This document shows, one piece after another, positions 36,529 through 45,618 of a stretch of DNA of 64,000 bases. The stretch's first letter is position 1. Each line of letters opens with the position of its first letter. The DNA is taken from positions 248,001-312,000 of the forward strand of contig NZ_SPPK01000004.1 in the NCBI RefSeq assembly GCF_004569505.1. The letters are read 5' to 3'. Both the position numbers and the translations under genes were made by a program. This DNA is from Dysgonomonas mossii. GTDB lineage: Bacteria > Bacteroidota > Bacteroidia > Bacteroidales > Dysgonomonadaceae. Below the pieces are notes generated by a model that was not told the DNA's origin, did no database searches, and saw only the letters and a program-made list of their open reading frames with translations.

Positions 36529-39500
36529 TTATTCTTTAATACTTCCGTGCTTTCTGATAGCTGATTCTCTCCACCAGCACTGAAATACAGGAACAACAAA
36601 CATGGTCATGGACTGTATTAGCATCCCCCCGAAAGTAGGTATAGCCATCGGGATCATTATATCAGATCCTTTTCCGGTAGAGGTCAGTACAGGCAATAAC
36701 GCAATAAGTGCTGTTGCCGTGGTCATAGCAGCCGGACGTACCCTTTTTAATCCGGCATGTACTACAGCTTCCCTTATTTCATCTTTTGTGTGAGGATTTT
36801 CTTTCAGAAATGTATCATGTATATAAGTCCCCATCAAGACTCCATCATTAGTAGCTATACCGAACAGGGCTATAAATCCAACCCATACAGCTATACTTAA
36901 GTTGATCGGATGCATCTGGAACATGTCTCGCAGATTATTTCCTCCTATTGAGAAATTCATAAACCAAGGTTCTCCATACAACCATAGCAGAATAAATCCT
37001 CCGGCAAAAGCGACTATAACACCCGAGAAATGTATTAGTGACGCTGTAACTGTTTTAAATTGGAAATAAAGAATAAGCAATATAGCAAGTAGACTCAATG
37101 GTATTACTATAAGTAAGCGATTAGCTGCACGTTCCTGCTGTTCATAATTTCCTGCAAACTTGTACGAAACTCCTTTCGGTAGTTGAATCTCTCCCGATGC
37201 AATTTTTCCTTTTAATATTTTATCGGCTTCTTTCACAACTTCAACTTCGGCCTTACCTGCTGCTTTATCGAAAATAACATATCCCAAGAGAAAGGTATTT
37301 TCACTTTGTATCATTTGGGCTCCTTTTGTATATTCTATATCTGCCACCTCACTAAGAGGAATCTGTGCACCTGTTGCTGTAGGTATAATAAGCCGGGACA
37401 GTTCTTCAGGATTTTCTCTCAACTCACGGGGATACCGTAATCTGACAGGAAAACGTTCTCGTCCTTCTACCGTCGTCGTCAATGGCATGCCTCCTACTGC
37501 CGCACTGATTACTTCTTGCAAATCAGCTACAGTAATACCGTACCTTGCCATATTCTCTCGGTTCAGCTTGATTTCGATATATGGAGCTCCTACTGCTCGA
37601 TCATAAAATACTGTTGAAGGAAGTATCGACGGTACATCTTTCAATGCGGTCTCTAGAGCTTTACCACCTTTCTCAATAGACTCAAGGTCAGGACCTGATA
37701 CTTTTATTCCCATCGGAGCACGCATTCCCGTTGATAACATAACCAGACGGGCCTCTATCGGTTGCAATTTCGGAGAAGAGGTAAGTCCCGGCATATGAGA
37801 TATATTTACGATTTCCTGCCAGATATCATCCGTTTTCTTTATTTTAGGACGCCATTGACGGAAATAATCCCCGTTCTCATCAATAATTAAGCTGTCTGCA
37901 GGAATAATCCTGAACTCATTTTTGGGATTATAAACCGATCCATTAGCAAGCAAAAACTCACCTTTTCCGTTTACTTTGAAGCGTTGGCGATGTCCATTTT
38001 GATCCAAAATATATTCTGGACGATAATTTATGGTGTTTTCGAACATCTGGGTTGGTGCAGGGTCAAGGGCTGAATTAACACGCCCCCATTTACCTACCGT
38101 GATTTCCACCTCAGGAATATTCGATATACGCTTATCCAATGTTTCGATATAACCAAGATTTTGTTCTATACCGGTATGAGGCATACTTGTAGGCATCAAA
38201 AGGAAAGAACCTTCATTCAAACTCGGCATAAATTCTTCTCCAACACCCGGAAATTTATTACTGGACGCTTGCCATACACTTGTTTGCCTGAATGTTTTCC
38301 ATCCTATAGCTTCAAAGCCATTAGCTACAAATCCGAATGTCTTATCAAATCCCATCCAGATAATCATACCGAAGAATACTGTAACAACAGGTATGAGCAT
38401 AAACTTCCAACGATGGGCAAGACACCAACGCAGAATCCGTTCGTAATAAAGCACCAATACCCATAGCATACCCAATATAACAGCAATAGCCAGAACAACA
38501 AAAATAAAATTGACAGGAATACCTTCCTTCGTACCTACAGGTAACCATTCTATAGTAAGATAATACACTGCAATTAGAATTGCTATCCCAACATTTAGAT
38601 AGGTAGGTATTTTATTATTATTCCATTTATGAGAAAATAAATTATTCAGCCCGAATAGAGTCAATCCAATCACAGGTACAATCCCTGTAGATATAAGCAA
38701 GATAATACCACTAACAACTAGTGTGATGTTACAAACCTTGCGAATTAGCTTGGAGCTTATTTTGAGAGAAAAGACATAATAAGCCAATGTAGGTAGCATT
38801 GCTACTCCAAGTAAGAAAGCAGATAATAGGGCAAAAGTCTTCGTATAGGCTAGAGGTTTAAATAGCTTACCTTCTTGAGCTTCCATAGCGAATACAGGAA
38901 GGAAACTGATAATAGTAGTTAACATAGCAGTAGACAATGCACCTGATACTTCGCTAACACTCTTGTATATCAAATCTACAAAAGCTTTCCCTTTCGTTAT
39001 ACCCTTATTCGATTCCTCTTCCATATGCCGGATAATATTCTCGACAAAAACGACACCAACATCTACCATTACCCCGATAGCTATGGCAATACCGGACAAA
39101 GCCACAATATTGGCTTCAATACCCAGATAACGCATAAGTATAAACGTCATAAGTACAGCTATGGGTAAAATACTCGATATAACAACCGATGCTCTTAGAT
39201 TAAAGACAAGCACAATAACGACAATAATACAAATAAGGACTTCATGAGACAAAGCTGTTTCAAGCGTCCCGATTGTTTCCTGTATCAACCCGGACCTATC
39301 ATAAAAGGGAACTACAGTCACTTTGGAAACAGTACCGTCAGCTAATGTCTTTTGAGGAAGGCCGGCTTCCATTTCCTTGATCTTATCTTTTACATTTTGT
39401 ATGACCTGCATCGGATTAGAACCATAACGGGCAACAACAACTCCACCTACTGCTTCAACACCTTCTTTATCCAGTCCACCCCGACGGGTAGCTGGTCCTA

Positions 39501-40353
39501 GGTTCACAAATGCAACATCCTTGATTTTAACCGGAACTCCATTTCGGACTGTCACAACAGCTTCTTCCAGATCTGAAACTTTTTTTATGTATCCCAGGCC
39601 TCTAACCAGATATTCTGCCTTGTTGATTTCTACAGTTTCGGCTCCGATATCCAGATTACTCTTTTGAATAGCTCCCATCACATCCATAATGGTAACATTG
39701 AATGCTCTTATAGCATTCGGATTTATCTCAACCTGATACTCTTTGATATATCCACCGATAGAAGCTACTTCTGAGACCCCTTCGGCTGATGAAATAGAAT
39801 ATTTGGCATAAAAATCCTGAACAGTTCTTAATTCATCAGGATCCCAACCTCCGGTCGGTTTTCCCGTTTCAGGATTACGACCTTCCAATGTATACCAAAA
39901 TATCTGACCTAAAGCGGTTGCGTCTGGTCCTAAACTAGGTTGTACCCCTTCTGGAAGTGTTCCGGCTGGGAGAGAGTTTAGTTTTTCCAGAATACGAGAA
40001 CGACTCCAGTAAAACTCTATATTGTCATCAAATATGATATAGATGAAAGACATTCCGAACATGGATGTACTACGGATGGTTTTTACCCCAGGTATCCCTA
40101 ATAGGGATGTTGTCAGTGGATAAGTTATCTGATCCTGAATGTCTTTCGGTGAACGTCCCATCCATTCGGATGCCACTATTTGCTGGTTCTCTCCTATATC
40201 AGGGATAGCATCTACCGGAACCGGATCGCGAGGTAATAATCCTCCATGCCAGTTAAAAGGTGCAGTTGATAATCCCCAAACAATTAGAATAACAAGCAAT
40301 AACAATGTTATCAATCTGTTATTTAAAAAATACTTAATAATTTTGTTAAGCAT
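36529..40353 (-). CDS. cusA: CusA/CzcA family heavy-metal RND efflux permease
   Basis: A 1274-residue inner-membrane RND pump. The TM4 region reads IAIGVMVDVGVVFVEN, with the single Asp typical of the heavy-metal (HME) group. It is longer than E. coli CusA (about 1047) because extra hydrophobic segments and a linker lie between the two halves (about 530-720) and a loop insertion near 770-830; this long form is common in Bacteroidota. It starts the CusA-CusC-CusB order and should export Cu(I)/Ag(I) or a similar ion. The rhodanese gene lies 24 bp upstream. Confidence 0.88.
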   Translation of the reverse strand: MLNKIIKYFLNNRLITLLLLVILIVWGLSTAPFNWHGGLLPRDPVPVDAIPDIGENQQIVASEWMGRSPKDIQDQITYPLTTSLLGIPGVKTIRSTSMFGMSFIYIIFDDNIEFYWSRSRILEKLNSLPAGTLPEGVQPSLGPDATALGQIFWYTLEGRNPETGKPTGGWDPDELRTVQDFYAKYSISSAEGVSEVASIGGYIKEYQVEINPNAIRAFNVTIMDVMGAIQKSNLDIGAETVEINKAEYLVRGLGYIKKVSDLEEAVVTVRNGVPVKIKDVAFVNLGPATRRGGLDKEGVEAVGGVVVARYGSNPMQVIQNVKDKIKEMEAGLPQKTLADGTVSKVTVVPFYDRSGLIQETIGTLETALSHEVLICIIVVIVLVFNLRASVVISSILPIAVLMTFILMRYLGIEANIVALSGIAIAIGVMVDVGVVFVENIIRHMEEESNKGITKGKAFVDLIYKSVSEVSGALSTAMLTTIISFLPVFAMEAQEGKLFKPLAYTKTFALLSAFLLGVAMLPTLAYYVFSLKISSKLIRKVCNITLVVSGIILLISTGIVPVIGLTLFGLNNLFSHKWNNNKIPTYLNVGIAILIAVYYLTIEWLPVGTKEGIPVNFIFVVLAIAVILGMLWVLVLYYERILRWCLAHRWKFMLIPVVTVFFGMIIWMGFDKTFGFVANGFEAIGWKTFRQTSVWQASSNKFPGVGEEFMPSLNEGSFLLMPTSMPHTGIEQNLGYIETLDKRISNIPEVEITVGKWGRVNSALDPAPTQMFENTINYRPEYILDQNGHRQRFKVNGKGEFLLANGSVYNPKNEFRIIPADSLIIDENGDYFRQWRPKIKKTDDIWQEIVNISHMPGLTSSPKLQPIEARLVMLSTGMRAPMGIKVSGPDLESIEKGGKALETALKDVPSILPSTVFYDRAVGAPYIEIKLNRENMARYGITVADLQEVISAAVGGMPLTTTVEGRERFPVRLRYPRELRENPEELSRLIIPTATGAQIPLSEVADIEYTKGAQMIQSENTFLLGYVIFDKAAGKAEVEVVKEADKILKGKIASGEIQLPKGVSYKFAGNYEQQERAANRLLIVIPLSLLAILLILYFQFKTVTASLIHFSGVIVAFAGGFILLWLYGEPWFMNFSIGGNNLRDMFQMHPINLSIAVWVGFIALFGIATNDGVLMGTYIHDTFLKENPHTKDEIREAVVHAGLKRVRPAAMTTATALIALLPVLTSTGKGSDIMIPMAIPTFGGMLIQSMTMFVVPVFQCWWRESAIRKHGSIKE

Positions 40354-40377
40354 AGTAAGAATTATTTAATATTGTAT

Positions 40378-40752
40378 TTACTCATTTAAAATTTGCCAGT
40401 CCCCCCCATCATATACATTCTCCAGGCCATTTTGTTCCAAAACAGCTTTTGCTTTTTTACTCCTTTTGCCTGTACGGCAGACAACAACTACATTTTTATA
40501 TTTTTTCAATATCTCTTCAGAACCGATAAGCGTATCTAACGGTAAGTTGAGTGCTCCTGGATAATGTGCCTGAACAAATTCATCAGGGGTTCGAACATCA
40601 ACAATAAGTGTAGAATCCTGAGGTAATAAATATCTGGATTTATCAGTACGGATTATAATAGAATCCTGAGGATGTATTATAACCTTATAGTTTTGAGCAA
40701 GGATATAGCTCGGTAAGAATGCTAATCCTATCAGAAAATGATATGGACTCAT
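40378..40752 (-). CDS. Secreted rhodanese-domain protein
   Basis: A 124-residue single-domain rhodanese with an N-terminal signal or anchor segment (about 1-20). It carries DVRTPDEF, the GALNLPL strand and the active-site loop VVCRTGKRS with catalytic Cys near 91. Periplasmic rhodaneses bind persulfide or metal; a role in copper handling is inferred from its place at the head of the cus operon. Confidence 0.78.
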   Translation of the reverse strand: MSPYHFLIGLAFLPSYILAQNYKVIIHPQDSIIIRTDKSRYLLPQDSTLIVDVRTPDEFVQAHYPGALNLPLDTLIGSEEILKKYKNVVVVCRTGKRSKKAKAVLEQNGLENVYDGGDWQILNE

Positions 40753-40870
40753 TATATTTTAATTTTATAAGCATAGACATATAATAAGAATTGGATATAT
40801 GCAAGTGTAACAAAGCAACAATAATAGTTGTTCTGCTAAATAGTAACATGTAATTACTAGGCTTATAAAA

Positions 40871-41338
40871 TCAAATGCGGTAGATGCAAATATAGGTGAG
40901 CAAGTCTATATTTAACTTGTCCAAACCTCCAGGTGGGAAAATACGTTGAACTATTACAGAACTATCAAATTCAAAATAGTTGAGAGCTGAATATAATACA
41001 AACCAAATAGTTGTAAAAAATGGCTGTATATTATTTAAACTAGACTGCTGAACTTGATAGTCATAGTCATCTGTCGACAATTTCACATGTTTAAATGTAC
41101 AACAATTGCCATGTTCTTCGGTAAGAGATGAATCTGATTTATGATGGGACTGAGATCCGCCTTCGCAATTCTCTTTAGACATGTCCTCCATCTTATCACA
41201 GCAAGAATGATTGGACTGATTAGGTTTAGCTAAATCAACAGAATAGAAATCACCAGCACAAAAATGCATTGCCAATACGGGATGAGCCCCGGCGACAAGG
41301 ATTATTAGTGAAAGTAATACTGATGAAAAGCGTTTCAT
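40871..41338 (-). CDS. HYC_CC_PP-like secreted Cys/His-rich protein
   Basis: A 155-residue protein with a signal peptide (about 1-23), then MHFCAG, a HSCCDKM pair, a His/Cys-rich linker including GNCCTF, and a C-terminal FPPGG. The order His-x-Cys, Cys-Cys and Pro-Pro fits the family I recall as HYC_CC_PP, small Bacteroidota proteins found by metal efflux genes. It probably binds copper outside the cytosol. It is the first gene of the cus-type operon, with a good -7 element 35 bp upstream of the ATG. Confidence 0.65.
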   Translation of the reverse strand: MKRFSSVLLSLIILVAGAHPVLAMHFCAGDFYSVDLAKPNQSNHSCCDKMEDMSKENCEGGSQSHHKSDSSLTEEHGNCCTFKHVKLSTDDYDYQVQQSSLNNIQPFFTTIWFVLYSALNYFEFDSSVIVQRIFPPGGLDKLNIDLLTYICIYRI

Positions 41339-41372
41339 TAACTAAACATTTAGTGTAAAATCTCTTAATGTA

Positions 41373-41380
41373 CAAAGATA
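41373..41380 (-). promoter_or_regulatory. -7 promoter element for the cus-type operon
   Basis: TATCTTTG on the - strand matches TAnnTTTG exactly, 34 bp upstream of the ATG at 41338. A TTTG occurs at 41392-41395, closer than the usual spacing for a -33 box. Confidence 0.42.
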
Positions 41381-41501
41381 TACATATATATCAAATGTTA
41401 TATATAAAAACATATAAAAAGTGATAAAGTGATCTTAATTTACAAAATCTTAAACGTTATGTGTAAATATCTTTATTTGACTTCTGGTATTAATAAAATA
41501 A

Positions 41502-41531
41502 TATACAGTAAAACTGAAGTTTTACTGTATA
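41502..41531 (-). terminator. Perfect 13-bp hairpin after the ABC exporter operon
   Basis: TATACAGTAAAAC and GTTTTACTGTATA pair perfectly around a TGAA loop. On the - strand the sequence after it is TTATTTTATTAAT, weakly U-rich. It lies about 155 bp after the ABC permease stop, so it could be a terminator or an operator. Confidence 0.45.
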
Positions 41532-41686
41532 CTGTCGTCGCAAAAGTATTATCTGAAAGAATAAATTAACTCATCGACTAATAGAATCTAACTAAAATAT
41601 TAATTAATTATTTATGGAACTTATACCTATTTATTTCATTTATATAATTTTGAAATTAACGGTCTGTTTGGAACTATAAAGTCTAT

Positions 41687-42478
41687 TTATCTATTTGCCA
41701 TTTTAATAAATCGATTCATTCCATAATACCCCAAGAGTAGAGTAAATATGATAATTCCAGATAGACTGAATATTATAGGCATCGTTTCTCCAGTTGAATT
41801 AAGAATAAAGCGTAATGCTTCATTGATATATACTAATGGATTAATGAGAGTCAGATACTTCATTACAGGAATTGCCTGAAGCCCTGACCAATTGAAAAAG
41901 ATAGCTCCAGTAAATATCAAAGGCATCAAAAAACCAGGAAACATAGCTGCAATCTGGGTTGGTTTTACGATGGTTCCAACTAATAATCCTAATGTTGCAG
42001 ATGTAATAGAACTAAGTAAAAGTACGACAAATAAAAAAAAGCCACTCGCGACATCTAGCGAAATATTGAGATGACTACCCATAAATATCAAAGAGATAGG
42101 CAGCACAATCAGTGCTCCAATCCAAGACTCAATTATTCCCACAAACATCTTCGCCCAAGCTACAACCCTTATATTAACGGGAGCTTGAAGCCTATCTTCG
42201 ATTTCTCGTGTGCTGTTAAAATCCATTGCTAATGGCACAGCTGTTCCGTGAATCCCTGTAACTAACAAACTCATACCAAGCATACCAGGAAACATCTGAT
42301 TCGGAAAAGCAATATCTAATACCCCTATTTGGGGCAGAACAAACCCATATGTTAAAATCAATATAAAAGGTAACATCCCTACCCTAAAGACAAACTCTTT
42401 CCAACCTCGGCTTTGGATAAGCAAATCCCGTTTTACCATTATTTGAAACACATTCAACTGATTTAATTTCTTTTCCAT
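41687..42478 (-). CDS. ABC-2 type exporter permease
   Basis: A 263-residue protein with about six transmembrane helices and the ABC-2 permease layout (an N-terminal amphipathic start before the first helix, and LINPLVYINEALRFIL near the end). It resembles the DrrB/NodJ group. It pairs with the ATPase 7 bp upstream. The substrate is unknown; the HMA-AraC regulator at the head of the cluster links it to metal stress. Confidence 0.8.
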   Translation of the reverse strand: MEKKLNQLNVFQIMVKRDLLIQSRGWKEFVFRVGMLPFILILTYGFVLPQIGVLDIAFPNQMFPGMLGMSLLVTGIHGTAVPLAMDFNSTREIEDRLQAPVNIRVVAWAKMFVGIIESWIGALIVLPISLIFMGSHLNISLDVASGFFLFVVLLLSSITSATLGLLVGTIVKPTQIAAMFPGFLMPLIFTGAIFFNWSGLQAIPVMKYLTLINPLVYINEALRFILNSTGETMPIIFSLSGIIIFTLLLGYYGMNRFIKMANR

Positions 42479-42485
42479 AACATAT

Positions 42486-43463
42486 TTAATTGATTTTCAA
42501 ATCATTAGTTGTCAAATATATAAACATATCATCCAAAGTCGTAGCACTTAGATTGATACTTTCTAAGCTAAGATGCTTATTTTCGATCCAGACAAGGAGT
42601 TCATTAAGTACATTCCTACTGTTTTCAGCATATACTATAAAGTTCTTTTCATCTTTTAGACTCAAACTAATAACATCTGGTAGCTTTTTTACTTCATCTA
42701 CAATTTCTTCTGTCACATTATCTAAAGTAATAGAAATAATCGTTTGGGAAGGAACTAATTCTCTCAACTCCTGTACTGTTCCAATCGCTTTTATTACTCC
42801 TTTATTATAAATAGCTACTCTATCGGAAAAACGCTCTGGTTCCTCCATATAATGAGTTGTAAGAAACACAGTTGTATTAAAGTCTTTATTCAATTTTAAC
42901 ACCTGCTTCCATAAAACTTCCCGATAGGCAGGATCCAGTCCTGTAGTAGGTTCATCCAAGAACAATATTTCAGGTTGATGCATTATTGCCCTAGCTATTT
43001 TCAATCGCTGTGCCATACCCCCTGAAAAACTTTTGACATAATCATTCTTCCAATCTGTAAGGCCAAAACTTTCAAGCAGTTCATCAGCCCGATTTACAGC
43101 TTCAGATTCACTCATTCCAAAATACCGTCCATGGTAAATTAAATTTTCACGAGCAGTGAGCCCCCTGTCTAGATTGTTATGTTGAGCGACTACCCCAACT
43201 TTACTTTTTGCGAAAATGGGATTATCCTTCAAAGACTGACCTTGAAAAATGATTTCTCCTGATGTCGGGGTTAGTTGAGCTGTTAACATATTGATTGTTG
43301 TACTCTTGCCTGCACCATTAGGTCCTAAGAAAGAGAATATTTCTCCTTTTATCAGATCAAAGGATATACCATTGACTGCAATGAGAGTCTCTCCATCTTC
43401 TTTAAAATATACTTTCTTGAGATTCTTTACTTCAAGAATAGTTTCTAATTTTTGTTCTTTCAT
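42486..43463 (-). CDS. ABC exporter ATP-binding protein
   Basis: A 325-residue DrrA-like ATPase: Walker A GPNGAGKST near residue 48, signature SFSGGMAQRL near 144, Walker B ILFLDEPTTGLDP near 165, and the H-loop TTHYMEE. A C-terminal regulatory tail of about 90 residues follows. It starts 115 bp after the HMA-AraC gene and is followed by its permease. Confidence 0.86.
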   Translation of the reverse strand: MKEQKLETILEVKNLKKVYFKEDGETLIAVNGISFDLIKGEIFSFLGPNGAGKSTTINMLTAQLTPTSGEIIFQGQSLKDNPIFAKSKVGVVAQHNNLDRGLTARENLIYHGRYFGMSESEAVNRADELLESFGLTDWKNDYVKSFSGGMAQRLKIARAIMHQPEILFLDEPTTGLDPAYREVLWKQVLKLNKDFNTTVFLTTHYMEEPERFSDRVAIYNKGVIKAIGTVQELRELVPSQTIISITLDNVTEEIVDEVKKLPDVISLSLKDEKNFIVYAENSRNVLNELLVWIENKHLSLESINLSATTLDDMFIYLTTNDLKIN

Positions 43464-43578
43464 ACAACTAGCGTCTTATATGATTATAATTTATTATATG
43501 TCCACTTAACTTTATGGAACAAAATTATATATAAGCAGATAGTTTATGTTGTAGAATTGTAGAAATGATTTGTAAGAT

Positions 43579-44142
43579 TTACACCTTATCTAATGGTTTT
43601 CTTTTATCCTCTTTTATTTGTTTAAAATGACTTGGGGTGAGCCCTGTAGTTTTTTTAAATTGGTTGCTAAGATATGCAACACTTGAATAATTAAGGAGAA
43701 AGGCTATCTCATTTAAAGATAGTTCATCATAGACCAATAATTCTTTAACTCTTTCGATCCTCTGTGCAATTAAATATTTTTCTATTGTTATACCTTCTAT
43801 CTTAGAAAATAGATTTGATAAATAATGATAATCATGGTGTAATTCAGTACTTAATATTTCTGAAAGATTTAATTTCAGACTCGCTTCTTCGTAATGAACA
43901 CATCGGATGATAATATTTTTAATTTGTTCAATAATTTGGCTTCGGGAATCATCAATGAGTTCAAATCCTAATAAATTTAGGCTATTGATTAATCTGGTCT
44001 TCTCATCTTTAGATAGTTCTTTTTCCAAAGAAACCTCACCCAGTTTAATGCTGTTCACTTTAATGCCAATTTTTTCCAATTCAGCATTTATCACCAATAT
44101 ACAGCGATTGCATACCATGTTTTTTATAAATATTACAGCCAT
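43579..44142 (-). CDS. AraC-type regulator with N-terminal HMA-like metal-sensing domain
   Basis: A 187-residue fusion. Residues 1-65 form an HMA-like fold with NMVCNRC (Cys11, Cys14). The C-terminal 110 residues are an AraC/XylS DNA-binding domain with both helix-turn-helices (LSLNEIAFLLNYSSVAYLSN and TGLTPSHFKQ). The HMA half probably senses Cu(I) or another soft metal and controls the HTH half. It precedes the ABC exporter and is divergent from the small Cys/His protein, with a dyad between them. Confidence 0.75.
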   Translation of the reverse strand: MAVIFIKNMVCNRCILVINAELEKIGIKVNSIKLGEVSLEKELSKDEKTRLINSLNLLGFELIDDSRSQIIEQIKNIIIRCVHYEEASLKLNLSEILSTELHHDYHYLSNLFSKIEGITIEKYLIAQRIERVKELLVYDELSLNEIAFLLNYSSVAYLSNQFKKTTGLTPSHFKQIKEDKRKPLDKV

Positions 44143-44226
44143 ATTCCCATTATTGATTATATAACAAAACTACAAATTAATATATGCTTTGATAATATTT
44201 AGTTGTTGTATTTTTCAGTTTTTAAT

Positions 44227-44243
44227 AGAAGATACCATCTTCT
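44227..44243. promoter_or_regulatory. AGAAGAT/ATCTTCT dyad between divergent genes
   Basis: A perfect 7-bp inverted repeat with a 3-nt spacer between the HMA-AraC gene (start 44142) and the + strand small protein (start 44339). A possible operator for the AraC regulator, although AraC sites are usually direct repeats. Confidence 0.3.
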
Positions 44244-44338
44244 CAAAATAAAAGTTAACCATGTGGCTTTAATTGAAATACGTGATTATATTATTCATAT
44301 ATAATATTACTCTTACAAGGAAAAGAAATAGGTGCTAT

Positions 44339-44545
44339 ATGATATATAGAAAGAAAGTTGCAGTTGTATTAATAAGTATTTTCATTAGTATAGTACTAAC
44401 GAAACCGCTACACTTCATATTCATAGATCACAGCCATTTTTGTTCTGAAACTTCGAAATGTACATCTGAACAGATGTTATCTGATCAGCACCATGATTGC
44501 TGTATTTGTCTTTTTTCTTTTTATAATTTACTTCACAAAAACTAG
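44339..44545 (+). CDS. Small Cys/His-containing membrane-anchored protein
   Basis: A 68-residue protein from the ATG at 44339 (an ATG at 44273 adds 22 residues). One hydrophobic segment near 6-22 could be a signal or anchor, followed by a Cys/His-rich region: HSHFC, a later Cys, and HHDCCIC near the end. The Cys/His content and its position opposite the HMA-AraC gene suggest a small metal-binding protein. No family was recognised. Confidence 0.4.
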   Translation: MIYRKKVAVVLISIFISIVLTKPLHFIFIDHSHFCSETSKCTSEQMLSDQHHDCCICLFSFYNLLHKN

Positions 44546-45075
44546 GAGTGTATGGCTGCAGCCCATAAGTGTAGTTATTGCAAAGCTGATTGTTTTGGAT
44601 CAGATTAAACTATTACTACTACTTATTTTATCGATATCAACACGTAGTCCTCCCAAACTAATTATGTAGCTTATTGTCGCATATATTTATCTTTACTTAT
44701 CATATTAAGCGTAGGCGTATATCTACTGTGCTTAGTCCAAATACTAAGTTCATAATTACATTCTGCAGATTTATTAATTTAGATTCTTCATTTATTAATG
44801 TAATAATTAATATACGATAAATGTTGCGATCTGTTGCTATGTAATGATGAAAATATTGTCTTAAAATTCTTGATAGTAATAGATAATATATGCCCTAATT
44901 AATATTTTCGATGTGGAAAGGAGCTAAATAAAGATTGAAATAGAAGTGAATAAATATTAGTTTTTGCTATCTTTGAACCTAGATATGAGACAGACAATTC
45001 ATAGACAATAACTGCTTAAAATACTGTAAAAAAAGCGTTGCTAATTCGTAACCAACAGTTTCTTTGAAATTATAA

Positions 45076-45135
45076 TACACTGAAAAGTACGATATAAGGA
45101 GAAAGGTTCACATGCCTCTCTCTAAATTCAGTGTA
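45076..45135 (+). ncRNA. Possible small structured RNA
   Basis: TACACTGAA (45076-45084) pairs with TTCAGTGTA (45127-45135). Inside, GAGA-a-AGG (45099-45106) pairs with CCT-c-TCTC (45115-45122) with one mismatch. A T-rich stretch (45140-45145) follows. The stem overlaps the start of the 38-codon ORF, so it could instead control its translation. Confidence 0.3.
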
Positions 45136-45228
45136 AGACTTTTTACTTTGAAAATATTAGCTGATATAGCTAAGTACTTCTTCAAATTTTGGCATATAAT
45201 TAAAATATATTATATTTGTAATGAGTAA
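45112..45228 (+). CDS. Possible 38-residue hydrophobic cationic peptide
   Basis: ATG at 45112, stop 45226-45228. It begins MPLSKFSVRL and continues with alternating hydrophobic and Lys residues, giving one amphipathic or membrane helix. An AAGGAG-like sequence (45096-45101) lies about 10 bp upstream, unusual for this phylum. Its size and composition recall type I toxins, but so short an ORF may be chance. Confidence 0.22.
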   Translation: MPLSKFSVRLFTLKILADIAKYFFKFWHIIKIYYICNE

Positions 45229-45398
45229 CTAATGTACGGACAAGTGTGTCTTATACTAAGACAAAATGTGATATTTTGAAATATTACAAAGTGTTCACCT
45301 TTGCAAAATTAGGTAAGGCAAATATTTGATATGTAGTTTTTTAACTAAAAAATAATGGATCCCGTCCATACCGCTAGTAAGATTTACAAATCGACGAA

Positions 45399-45433
45399 AA
45401 GTCCTGAAATTCAGCAGAATTCAGGACTTTTTT
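45399..45433 (+). terminator. Strong intrinsic terminator
   Basis: AAGTCCTGAA (45399-45408) pairs with TTCAGGACTT (45420-45429), followed by six T residues. No annotated + strand gene lies directly upstream, so it implies an unrecognised transcript or the end of a lost gene. Confidence 0.65.
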
Positions 45434-45542
45434 GTTTTCAGACCCTAGCAGAAAATCCCATTAAAAAGCAGTCAAAAAAGGCTTAGCCGTGGGACTTGAA
45501 AATCGAAAGAAAACATCCCACGTCATCAGTATCTAAATTATG

Positions 45543-45585
45543 GACAAAGAAGCTGAGACTCAAATTTTGTGACAGCTTCTTTGTC
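45543..45585 (-). terminator. 13-bp hairpin downstream of the polysaccharide locus
   Basis: GACAAAGAAGCTG and CAGCTTCTTTGTC (45543-45555, 45573-45585) pair perfectly around a 17-nt loop. It lies 34 bp after the stop of the acetyltransferase at 45619, fitting the end of the - strand operon. No long T run follows on that strand. Confidence 0.5.
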
Positions 45586-45618
45586 TTTAATATTAATATA
45601 TATCAACAAGATCAAATA

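Larger units (their letters stand above)
41339..41686. other. Gene-free spacer between the ABC permease and the cus-type operon
   Basis: It holds the cus-type promoter, a strong hairpin at 41502-41531, and a second - strand -7 match TACTTTTG at 41541-41548 that would start a transcript just before that hairpin. Otherwise AT-rich with no coding frame. Confidence 0.4.
44546..45618. other. 1.07-kb region without a confident gene; hairpin-rich junction
   Basis: It separates the metal cargo from the polysaccharide locus. Seen here are a -7 match TATCTTTG (44968-44975), a 9-bp long-range stem with an inner hairpin (45076-45135), a 38-codon ORF (45112-45228), a terminator (45399-45433) and a 13-bp hairpin (45543-45585). 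No integrase or tRNA is recognised. It may hold an element end, a small RNA or decayed DNA. Confidence 0.45.

Noticed and set aside
45295..45304. TCACCTTTGC as a CTnDOT-type attachment core (GTAnnTTTGC)
   Set aside because: Two of the fixed positions mismatch and no integrase or repeated core was found; TTTGC is also common in Bacteroidota promoters.
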